Shown: one piece after another, positions 31,810 through 38,885 of the stretch
How positions within the stretch are numbered: position 1 is the stretch's first letter
Layout of the letters: each line of letters begins with the position of its first letter
Source: a virus
IMG/VR virus record: IMGVR_UViG_3300043219_000087
Span: 1 to 51,010 of that record
DNA length: 51,010 bases
Direction: 5' to 3' (one strand)
Notes under the pieces: generated by a model
Database searches by the model: none
Seen by the model: only the letters and a program-made list of their open reading frames with translations
What the model was told of the DNA's origin: nothing
Translations under genes and position numbers: made by a program

Positions 31810-34077
31810 TTAACCTCCCAAATATCTTTTCCTTGCTGATTCCGTCACACCCAACCCCCACCAGCCACGCTCATTGTTGTGTCTGGTTTCTTTGAGTTTA
31901 GAAAACCCTGACGCTGCCTCGCAGCACCTACGTCTGAACTTTCTGTAGCCAACCGGATTTTTTACATGTTCTTCTTCACAGATTGCTTCATACAAAGCGT
32001 ATAACTCTTGCTTTGAAACCCACAAGTCTGCTTCCCAACCAACATAGTGGTTGAGCATATATCGTATTGGGCTGGATTCTTCTTTTAAGTGGTCAACTTC
32101 TACACACGATATTGAAGGTTGTGTAAACTTACCGCCGTTGTTTAGCAACCGCTTCAACCCTTCAACAGCCCAAGCTGCAATTCCTTGCCGCTCTTTCTGT
32201 AATTCCAGATACAAAGTGACGTTGGGATCGCGGCTGAATACCATATTGAAGTTTAATAAGTTGTATCTTCTGAAAAGAGATTGCGTTTCATCATGGAACA
32301 CAGGCAACGAATTACTGCTATAGGTTATCTTACAAAATGGTTCGCCCTCTACAGCAGTCTTGTGCATTCGCCTGATGGGAACAGCATCGTTGCCAGTTAT
32401 CTTTTTCATAATGGTCAGCAGCTTCCGTGCCTGTGTGTTGGAAACAGTGTCTTCCTCAGAGATAAACATTGCATACTTGCCAATCAGCGGTGCAAGACCA
32501 AACTGATCTTTGGTTAGCTGATCTACAGTAGCCGGTGTTGAGTTCCCGTCCAACAAATGTTTCAACACTCTTGTTGCCGTGGATTTTCCTGATCCAGACT
32601 CACCATAGATGAACATAAGTTGTTCTAAATAGTTTGACGTTATCATGTTGTAGCCGAACCATTCTTGAAGCAGTGCGATGCGTTCATCATCTTCTTCAAG
32701 CCATTGGTGTATAGTGGACAGCCACAAATCACACTGAGCGTGTGGCGTGTAGCCGTATGACAGCGTAGCAGTGGTGAATAGGTTATTGCTGTGCGGCACC
32801 AACTCACCAGTCAACACATTCAACATGCCGTTTCTAAACAAGATCACATGACTGCTGTCAAAGGTCTTGCCTGAACTTATAAGGCACGGCTCAAGCACGC
32901 TGTTTGGAACTTTGGTTAAAACAACATTCCGTGTCGCCGCTATTACTTCTCTTATGAAATAACTGTTTATTGTAACCGGCTTAACTTTTTCTGTCGCGTC
33001 ATCAAAATATTCAAAACCATGAAAGGTTTCAGATACTTTTGCATCTAATGTCAGTGGGTTAACTGCTTCGTATTTTCCTTTGTTATACTGCCACCACTCG
33101 TCATGGTGGTAGACAAGTCGATGTTTGCCGCCAACAGTGTAGCCGTTGTTATTGATAAATGTTTCAGCAAGATTAACAAAATCAAGCACTCCATGAATCA
33201 GTTTACTGGCGTCACTCTGTTCGCCTTTCTGTTCTGTCCATGATGCAAATTCTTCTGGAGTTGGTTTCCATTTTCGCAAATCTTTGTGGGCCGCAGGAGG
33301 TAGACATTTGGTTACCCCTTTAAGTCTTGCTTTGCATTGGGTGAAGCACCTATTCATTCCCCTGATTCCAGCACCGGCGTCGTTGTCACCCATGATGATA
33401 GCAGTTTTGCCCTTCAATAAAGATGCTACTAATAGAGAACCGCTTTCAGCCGACGGCCTGCCGATACCAACATACCCCAAGTCCATTGCAGCGAGAACGT
33501 CAGATGCACCTTCCACCACGACATACGGCTTATCTGAAACTGGTATGACCGATGTATTAGAGACACTTTGTTCCCCGCTATGCAGTCTATGCAAGTAACC
33601 TGAGTCTTTAATATATTTGACAGAGCCTTGCTCAATTCTTGGGCATATTGCCGATGACGGATTGTTGGGATCACTCCGAGAAACCATACACCAGTCTTCT
33701 TTTCCACATACCGGGCAATCCACACCTGCTGACTTGACAGATACGAATCCTGAATTTGTGTAAACTCGCCCCTTCTCAACCGTGTTAACACACTCATAAA
33801 TCAATCCTCGTTTTGAACCTTCAATCATAAATTTCGATCCATCATGGTAACGCTTGCTCAATCCTATAATCTGTCCACGATCATCCCGTTCAGCAAATAT
33901 CCAACACTGTTCTTCAAAGCAGTAGCCCACACCGAGTCTGTTAATTGAAGCGGCTGTCACTCCAAGTTCTTCAGACAGTGCTTCAACCATTGAAGGCCAG
34001 ACGTTAGACTGATAGAGTATGTACAGCCTCTCCAATTCATCTGGCTTCAAGGGTTCTGGCCTTGTTGGTTTTTTCAT
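31810..34077 (-). CDS. primase-helicase: zinc finger, TOPRIM and SF3/D5-type helicase (755 aa)
   Basis: Residues 45-95 form an N-terminal fold, and a zinc finger follows (CPVCGKEDWC at 121-130 and Cys145). TOPRIM comes next: VVVEGASD (187-194, Glu189) and IIMGDNDAGAG (227-237, Asp231, Asp233). The C-terminal half is a superfamily 3 (D5-like) helicase: Walker A GESGSGKST (492-500), MFISEED (537-543), sensor YSSNSLP (586-592) and FRRY arginines (602-605). It would unwind the fork and lay down primers. A structured leader precedes it, and AAGGAGCCACT is its ribosome site. Confidence 0.9.
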   Translation of the reverse strand: MKKPTRPEPLKPDELERLYILYQSNVWPSMVEALSEELGVTAASINRLGVGYCFEEQCWIFAERDDRGQIIGLSKRYHDGSKFMIEGSKRGLIYECVNTVEKGRVYTNSGFVSVKSAGVDCPVCGKEDWCMVSRSDPNNPSSAICPRIEQGSVKYIKDSGYLHRLHSGEQSVSNTSVIPVSDKPYVVVEGASDVLAAMDLGYVGIGRPSAESGSLLVASLLKGKTAIIMGDNDAGAGIRGMNRCFTQCKARLKGVTKCLPPAAHKDLRKWKPTPEEFASWTEQKGEQSDASKLIHGVLDFVNLAETFINNNGYTVGGKHRLVYHHDEWWQYNKGKYEAVNPLTLDAKVSETFHGFEYFDDATEKVKPVTINSYFIREVIAATRNVVLTKVPNSVLEPCLISSGKTFDSSHVILFRNGMLNVLTGELVPHSNNLFTTATLSYGYTPHAQCDLWLSTIHQWLEEDDERIALLQEWFGYNMITSNYLEQLMFIYGESGSGKSTATRVLKHLLDGNSTPATVDQLTKDQFGLAPLIGKYAMFISEEDTVSNTQARKLLTIMKKITGNDAVPIRRMHKTAVEGEPFCKITYSSNSLPVFHDETQSLFRRYNLLNFNMVFSRDPNVTLYLELQKERQGIAAWAVEGLKRLLNNGGKFTQPSISCVEVDHLKEESSPIRYMLNHYVGWEADLWVSKQELYALYEAICEEEHVKNPVGYRKFRRRCCEAASGFSKLKETRHNNERGWWGLGVTESARKRYLGG

Positions 34078-34092
34078 AGTGGCTCCTTAAAA

Positions 34093-34155
34093 TAGTGTGG
34101 ACAGGCAGGTGTGACTCACCGTGCTTTTGATCGGACTGTGCCGCTGCCCACACTA
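34093..34155 (-). promoter_or_regulatory. structured leader upstream of primase-helicase
   Basis: The arms 34093-34104 and 34144-34155 pair over 12 base pairs (one G-T). On the minus strand they read TAGTGTGGGCAG and CTGTCCACACTA. Inside lies a smaller hairpin, GGTGAGTCACACC. The structure fills the gap between the 369-codon gene and the primase-helicase and ends 13 bases before AAGGAG. It could regulate read-through or translation of the primase-helicase. Confidence 0.6.
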
Positions 34156-34167
34156 ATACACACGGGA

Positions 34168-35277
34168 TTAACTCTCGTCTATCACTCGCTCTAACACCTT
34201 TGTTCTAACCTCAGACCAAATTTTGTTGGCTTCAACAGCATCAGTGTCACCGAAAAACTCTTGTATCACTTCTGTCCATGTCTCAGCTAATGTCTCAGCC
34301 TTAGACGCGTGAGCGTTGGTTTCGCAGGCTTCCCATGCTTCTTCTTGCGTGCAGGAAGCGGGTAGGTCAAGATCATCGATTGTTTCTTGCATAGCAGAAG
34401 CTACTGGTTCCTCAAGGGGGGCTACTGGTTTTGTTACAGTCGGAATCTTTGGTTTTGTAATCCCAGCTTTTGCCGCAGCTTTTGCCTTGAGTGCTTCGGC
34501 CTTTTTCTTTTTGTTGAATGCTTTCTTTTCCGCAGGTGACATAGCGTTGTACTCTGCTTCTGCCGCACGACTTTTTTGGTCTTCTACTGAAGCCGCAGCC
34601 ATGTCCTTCATTAGCTCTTTGTTGGTTGGTTCCTCAACTACACTATCTGAAGGTCCAGTATCTTCGTCTGCTTCAACATTAACAGGTTCTCCAGCTTCTG
34701 ATACTTGAGTTTTCGTTCTGGGCACCACAGGCTTTCCAGCAGCCTTCTTCTTCTCTGCCACTTTCTTAGCAGCCGGAACAGCCGCAGGTTTGTCGCCGCC
34801 ATTCAACTCGCGGAAAGCAGCAGCGTACTTGGCATCGAGAGCATCCACTGTAGCATCATCTGCCTTAGTGACTCCACCGCCGTAAAGCGTGCCGTCCACA
34901 TTGGTAATTTCTGTAACTTCAAATTTCTTCTTACCTTTGTACTCACGTTCCTCAACACGAAACTTAATTGGGATTTCACTGAGGTCTGTGTCATTAAGTT
35001 TGCGTGTTGACATTGGGGTTATTGTTGGGTACGCTTCTTTTACTTGCTTAGCACTGGGCAGTATTGCATTATCCTTACCGAACAAAACAAAATAACCTGT
35101 AATCTCAACTTCTTCAACGTCAGTAATATCTATGAATTCTTGACTATCAGGATCAAGTTCCTGAACAGCTTGAAGTTGAGCCACAAACTGCGGGTAGCTG
35201 TTGGCTTTAGTCTTGCCCATGCCAGACTGCATTGCATAACCTACAAAATCGCCTTCTCTGTTTATTTTCTTGCCCAT
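34168..35277 (-). CDS. lysine/alanine-rich replication accessory protein, ssDNA-binding candidate (369 aa)
   Basis: Residues 1-145 look like a folded beta-rich domain (VEEVEITGYFVLFGKDNA, IPIKFRVEEREYKGKKKFEV, LYGGGVTKADD) such as an OB-fold. The rest is a low-complexity linker rich in K, A, E and P, with a helical end (TWTEVIQEFFGDTDAVEANKIW). An OB-like head with a disordered tail is the layout of many phage single-strand binding proteins. Its place between primase-helicase and recombinase supports that. The family is not certain, and no conserved acidic tip is seen. Confidence 0.55.
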   Translation of the reverse strand: MGKKINREGDFVGYAMQSGMGKTKANSYPQFVAQLQAVQELDPDSQEFIDITDVEEVEITGYFVLFGKDNAILPSAKQVKEAYPTITPMSTRKLNDTDLSEIPIKFRVEEREYKGKKKFEVTEITNVDGTLYGGGVTKADDATVDALDAKYAAAFRELNGGDKPAAVPAAKKVAEKKKAAGKPVVPRTKTQVSEAGEPVNVEADEDTGPSDSVVEEPTNKELMKDMAAASVEDQKSRAAEAEYNAMSPAEKKAFNKKKKAEALKAKAAAKAGITKPKIPTVTKPVAPLEEPVASAMQETIDDLDLPASCTQEEAWEACETNAHASKAETLAETWTEVIQEFFGDTDAVEANKIWSEVRTKVLERVIDES

Positions 35278-35281
35278 AAAA

Positions 35282-35629
35282 TTAAGCCTCCAAAATTATA
35301 TTTGATTTCTTTTCTTGTTTAGTTTCTGGTTTAGGTTTTTCAACCTTTTGTAATACATATTCACAATTTGGACACAAAGGCAAATTACTAATCTTGCCTT
35401 TATTTGGTGTGTCAGTGCCCTGCTTGCAGTCTGGACACATGAAGTCATAAGGCTCAAGCCCACGTTTTTTGCGTTCTTCTTTAACAAGTTTCATCATGTA
35501 AAGCTGTGCTATCTGATTGCAGACCTGTAGCTTTTTGGGGTCACCGTGGCAGTACTTTTGTTTCAAGCCTGATTCACATGGGCACAATTCATTTCTGGTT
35601 TTGTCACTTAGTTTTGATTTAATTGCCAT
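35282..35629 (-). CDS. SEC-C zinc-binding protein (115 aa)
   Basis: The start at 35629 (MAIKSKLSD) follows AAGGATAAAATCA; a longer frame begins 30 bases upstream. Residues about 15-28 are ELCPCESGLKQKYCHGD, the SEC-C motif known from the SecA C-terminus, which binds zinc. A second ribbon (CPDC ... CPNC) lies near residues 65-92, and the tail is lysine-rich. In phages such proteins are uncharacterised adaptors. It lies next to the Sak4-like ATPase. Confidence 0.75.
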   Translation of the reverse strand: MAIKSKLSDKTRNELCPCESGLKQKYCHGDPKKLQVCNQIAQLYMMKLVKEERKKRGLEPYDFMCPDCKQGTDTPNKGKISNLPLCPNCEYVLQKVEKPKPETKQEKKSNIILEA

Positions 35630-35816
35630 TGATTTTATCCTTAAACTCAAAACTTTCAAATGAAAGCTTTTCTGCCCAATATTTTGCCCAGCGTTTCGCG
35701 TTGCTTAATGTTTTGTAATTACTGCCAATGCCACCAATATATAGACCAGTTGGACAGTGTAAGTCTAAGAAAAACAACGTACTATAATTTTGATTTATTC
35801 TAATCGTGTACATCAT
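35619..35816 (-). CDS. hypothetical small protein (65 aa)
   Basis: The ATG overlaps the ATPase stop (ATGATG) behind GGGGGTGA. The product begins MMYTIRINQNYSTLFF and includes GLYIGGIGSNYKTLSNAKRWAKYWAEKL, a strand pair followed by a helix, a layout common in small phage proteins of unknown role. It overlaps the SEC-C gene start by 11 bases. Confidence 0.6.
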   Translation of the reverse strand: MMYTIRINQNYSTLFFLDLHCPTGLYIGGIGSNYKTLSNAKRWAKYWAEKLSFESFEFKDKINGN

Positions 35817-36700
35817 TCACCCCCATCAAAAAGCAGACGCCAGATTGAATCGTCCGTTTTATCCTTAAACTCAACACAAGGATAGTCTTCCTTTGAAATG
35901 GTGCGGGATTTAGCTATGAATTTAGCATCACCATGAATATATACAGCACGTTGTGTCCCACCTGAAACCTTTTTCTTTTTATCAACCTCAATATTTGTGT
36001 AACCAACTCTAAAGACGTGATCACACCATTGAACCACTAAATTGAGAATTGAGTGTTTGTCGTCGTGATAAAGGTCAGGTGTAACTCTCTTATAATCTTC
36101 ACCATATTCATTAGTTATTTTGGTTCCGGTAGACTGAGCTAACAAAATAATATTTTTACCCTTGCGTACCCACCTGTTAAGATCACACAGCAGTAATTCC
36201 ATTGTTTCAAACCAATGACGATAGCCTTTGTGGAAACCATAATCCTCAAGATTAACAGCAGTGTCACCGCCTTGTTTTTTAATGGTTTCAAACATGTATT
36301 GTGGCATCCAGCGTTGAACCTCAGTAATAGTGTCAACCACTATATCCTCATGTGAATTAAATATGTCTGAATTAAGGGCGTCACGAATGTCGCGGTAGTC
36401 TTCAATACCCTGTACTACTTTCAACTTTTCACCAGTAACCGGATGCCGCATGATGCCGCCGCCGTCATCTGTGCCAATAAATGCTGGATTATTCAGTAAC
36501 ATAGCAAGTGTAGTTTTGCCCATGTCAGAATCACCATATATCATTATTTTTCTTCCAGCACGATCCCAATCCACAATCTTAAAGTCCTTTGGCACCCGCT
36601 TTATAGTCAATGCCTCTTTGCCAGCGACCTTCACCACAGGTTTTTGTGGCTTGGGTGGTGCTGGTCTCTGTGGTTTGTTTTTGACTTGTGGTGCTCTCAT
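35813..36700 (-). CDS. Sak4/RecA-like recombination ATPase (295 aa)
   Basis: After a proline/lysine-rich leader (1-30) the ATPase core starts at KIMIYGDSDMGKTTLAM (Walker A Gly56-Thr64) and continues with Walker B DIVVDTIT (119-126). This fits the AAA_24/Sak4 group of single-strand annealing or recombination mediators in phages. It would load on single-strand gaps together with a binding protein and the nearby nuclease. The C-terminal half keeps the RecA-like strand order (KNIILLAQSTGTK, VVQWCDHVFRVGYTN). The stop is fused to the next gene's start. Confidence 0.82.
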   Translation of the reverse strand: MRAPQVKNKPQRPAPPKPQKPVVKVAGKEALTIKRVPKDFKIVDWDRAGRKIMIYGDSDMGKTTLAMLLNNPAFIGTDDGGGIMRHPVTGEKLKVVQGIEDYRDIRDALNSDIFNSHEDIVVDTITEVQRWMPQYMFETIKKQGGDTAVNLEDYGFHKGYRHWFETMELLLCDLNRWVRKGKNIILLAQSTGTKITNEYGEDYKRVTPDLYHDDKHSILNLVVQWCDHVFRVGYTNIEVDKKKKVSGGTQRAVYIHGDAKFIAKSRTISKEDYPCVEFKDKTDDSIWRLLFDGGE

Positions 36701-37083
36701 TAAATTTTCTCCTTAATGTTGAAAAGGAAGGTGGCACCCTTAAGGTAATGCTCAATTTCACTATATGGGCACGTGTCACAACTTACATAAACCACGAATG
36801 GTGTTCTTTTGCCATAGCTTTTTTCTGGGTGAAGGTACATCATAGTTTGTCCGTGATCCGCACCCTTAGATGCAAATACATCCCCATGCTTCCACACATG
36901 CTTTGGCTTGGGATAGAACTTATCCAGAACTTTTTGGGCGGCTTCTTTTGATTCAAAGTATTCACACACATTAATGACCCTGCCGTCACAATGCAGATAC
37001 ATATACCCAATATCCGCACCACTCACAAAACGATCACGAATAAAGAAATGACTATTTTCGTAATTTGATCCTACTGTAAACAT
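36700..37083 (-). CDS. hypothetical protein (127 aa)
   Basis: Located between the ATPase and the nuclease, with TAATG overlaps on both sides, so translation of the three is coupled. The product has an alternating pattern (GYMYLHCDGRVINVCEYFE, KHGDVFASKG, FVVYVSCDTCPYSEIEHYL). Its single CDTC pair is too little for a zinc ribbon. Probably a partner in the recombination complex; family unknown. Confidence 0.65.
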   Translation of the reverse strand: MFTVGSNYENSHFFIRDRFVSGADIGYMYLHCDGRVINVCEYFESKEAAQKVLDKFYPKPKHVWKHGDVFASKGADHGQTMMYLHPEKSYGKRTPFVVYVSCDTCPYSEIEHYLKGATFLFNIKEKI

Positions 37084-38318
37084 TAATTATCCTCCAATTT
37101 TCTTTTTGCCAGACTCTCAGCATCCAGCGTAGTTCTATAACCTTCCGGTGCCGTTTCAACGTCACAAGGGAAGTCCTTATTATCATGACACGCGTCATAA
37201 AAATCACATTTGCCAGGGTTCTTACACCCTTTAGAATCTCTAATCCACAAATTTTCTTTTTCAATATGTCTGATGGTCTTGACCAGCTTGACACAGTTTG
37301 CTGCAAAATCTTGCAGTTCAGTTTCGCCCACAGGTATTTCTTTGCGAGCGAAGTAGAAGTCAGGACGTGCTGTGATGTCAGCAAGCAAGCGTTCGGCGTA
37401 CATTTCTGGGGTTTCGCGGATGGTGAAGGTTCCTTCTTTTGCTCCTGATTCAATATCTGCTTGTCTCCCATTAACAGCTATTACGCCAACATCACCATCA
37501 GATTCAGTTTTAATCTCAAACTTCTCACCATAATACTCACCAGTAACCTTGAACTTTTTACTATCAGCCATCGTCAACTTCTTAGGTTTAGTCTGTGGCT
37601 TGTGCCACACATCATACACCGGCTGCACAATCACTGCATCGCTGGGCGTCAGTCCATACTGCTTGAGTGCCCCGCCAATCCATAGCATCCACAGTGCGTA
37701 GGAATAAGTCTGAACTTGGCCGCTAACTTTTAATGTGTCCCAGTATTCTCCATCTTCTAAACCACTGCTGGTTGACTTCTGTTCACCAATAACTATGCGG
37801 CCTGTCTCTTTGTGCCTCCATATCTGGTCAATCACGCCATCCAATCTGCACTTTGGAAGTTTCTTCCCAGTGACCGGGTCAATAATCGGCAAGCTAAATG
37901 GAACCTCACCCGCGACCACTTCATATTCATCTTGCGGGTACTTCCACTTATAGCCACAAAATGAAAATAGCAGTGTGAGTTTTTCTGTCACCCACTGTTC
38001 CTCATTAAAGTGTGTTGGCATATCTGCATAACTCATTTCAAGGTAGCGTCCTATTGCTGCTTGGTTTTCAGTGCCCATTGTCCCGCTGCCTTCACAGAGA
38101 TAGCAGTCAGCATCAACAAATCTGTTTTTGGTGCATTCGGAGCACAACTCTCCAGGCTTCAATGATGAAATTTCCTGGCACTTGGCCCAGTGACCTCCTA
38201 TTCTAAACACATCCTTCTTTTTCTCTGGCCGCCAGCCAAGCACGTACTTCAAGAAAAATGACCAGTTGCAATTCTGGTACATTTTGATTGAAGTTGCTGA
38301 TAAAACTATGTCTCTCAT
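37083..38318 (-). CDS. Cas4/RecB-type PD-(D/E)XK nuclease with iron-sulfur and zinc cysteines (411 aa)
   Basis: The start at 38318 follows TATGGAGGACGAAGA. The core motifs are CRLDGVID (157-164, metal-binding Asp160 and Asp164), GEQKSTSS (178-185, the E-x-K pair Glu179 and Lys181) and QTYSYAL (203-209). An early cysteine at residue 17 and a C-terminal cluster CKNPGKCDFYDAC would bind a 4Fe-4S centre, as in Cas4 and AddB. A DnaJ-like zinc loop (CSEC ... CYLC, 59-75) is inserted after motif I. The role is likely 5'-3' resection feeding recombination or replication. Confidence 0.85.
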   Translation of the reverse strand: MRDIVLSATSIKMYQNCNWSFFLKYVLGWRPEKKKDVFRIGGHWAKCQEISSLKPGELCSECTKNRFVDADCYLCEGSGTMGTENQAAIGRYLEMSYADMPTHFNEEQWVTEKLTLLFSFCGYKWKYPQDEYEVVAGEVPFSLPIIDPVTGKKLPKCRLDGVIDQIWRHKETGRIVIGEQKSTSSGLEDGEYWDTLKVSGQVQTYSYALWMLWIGGALKQYGLTPSDAVIVQPVYDVWHKPQTKPKKLTMADSKKFKVTGEYYGEKFEIKTESDGDVGVIAVNGRQADIESGAKEGTFTIRETPEMYAERLLADITARPDFYFARKEIPVGETELQDFAANCVKLVKTIRHIEKENLWIRDSKGCKNPGKCDFYDACHDNKDFPCDVETAPEGYRTTLDAESLAKRKLEDN

Positions 38319-38476
38319 TCTTCGTCCTCCATAATTTTCTTCCGCACAACCTCGAACTTCATTTGGCACGCATCACATATTTCTTCAACACATTTGTAAC
38401 CCACAGCGGTACTTTCTATGATGTTGGCTGTACCTTGTTGATAAGTTCCACACCAATCACATTTGAATACTATCAC
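38315..38476 (-). CDS. mini zinc-ribbon protein, GTG start (53 aa)
   Basis: The only in-frame start with a ribosome site (GGAGGGCAAATA) is GTG at 38476. The product (MIVFKCDWCGTYQ ... CDACQMKFEVV) is a two-pair zinc ribbon. Its stop overlaps the nuclease start (ATGA), so it is coupled to that gene. It could be a small partner of the recombination nuclease. Confidence 0.55.
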   Translation of the reverse strand: MIVFKCDWCGTYQQGTANIIESTAVGYKCVEEICDACQMKFEVVRKKIMEDEE

Positions 38477-38666
38477 TATTTGCCCTCCTATTCATTTCAA
38501 TTTCCAACCTATTTTCCTGAATAAATTCTTCATCCTTACGCCGTTCTTCTTCTTGCTTGTTGAACGCTGCTGTAAGTTTAGCATGTAGCCGTTCAGGTAT
38601 GTTGCTAATCGCAGCCTTGATCATGTCCTTGTGTTTCTTGTATCTTTTTGATTTTGGTCTTTTCAT
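38457..38666 (-). CDS. basic helical protein (69 aa)
   Basis: MKRPKSKRYKKHKDMIK opens a very basic helix that continues to a charged, arginine-rich end. The start follows GCGAGGTATA. It lies between two small zinc-ribbon genes and overlaps both neighbours slightly. Possibly a DNA-binding helper; no family recognised. Confidence 0.6.
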   Translation of the reverse strand: MKRPKSKRYKKHKDMIKAAISNIPERLHAKLTAAFNKQEEERRKDEEFIQENRLEIEMNRRANSDSIQM

Positions 38667-38769
38667 TATACCTCGCATAAAAATGTGTTAACGCCCCATC
38701 TAAAAACCTACGAAACGCCTGGATTTTTCTGCATCGAAATAGTTCTTTTTGTAGGTCTGGATTTTTCAT
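38605..38769 (-). CDS. small basic protein (54 aa)
   Basis: MKNPDLQKELFRCRKIQ starts a 54-residue basic, helical frame coupled by an ATGA overlap to the zinc-ribbon gene upstream. It overlaps the next basic gene by 62 bases in another frame, so one of the two may not be translated as drawn. The ribosome site (GGTGAAAAC) is weak. Confidence 0.4.
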   Translation of the reverse strand: MKNPDLQKELFRCRKIQAFRRFLDGALTHFYARYNEKTKIKKIQETQGHDQGCD

Positions 38770-38885
38770 GTTTTCACCACTGTAACATAGTGCCCACCAC
38801 ACATAGGACATTCAGGAAAAGCTTCATATTCTTTTTCAGTCATTTTATACTTACAGTTATCGCACTCAATCATTTTTCTTTTCAT
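38766..38885 (-). CDS. mini zinc-ribbon protein after the DNA polymerase (39 aa)
   Basis: Starting in the ATGA overlap with the polymerase stop, the 39 residues read MKRKMIECDNCKYKM ... ECPMCGGHY. The CxxC ... CxxC spacing of a rubredoxin-like knuckle is intact. It is a polymerase-coupled microprotein and possibly a processivity helper, which is inference only. Confidence 0.6.
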   Translation of the reverse strand: MKRKMIECDNCKYKMTEKEYEAFPECPMCGGHYVTVVKT

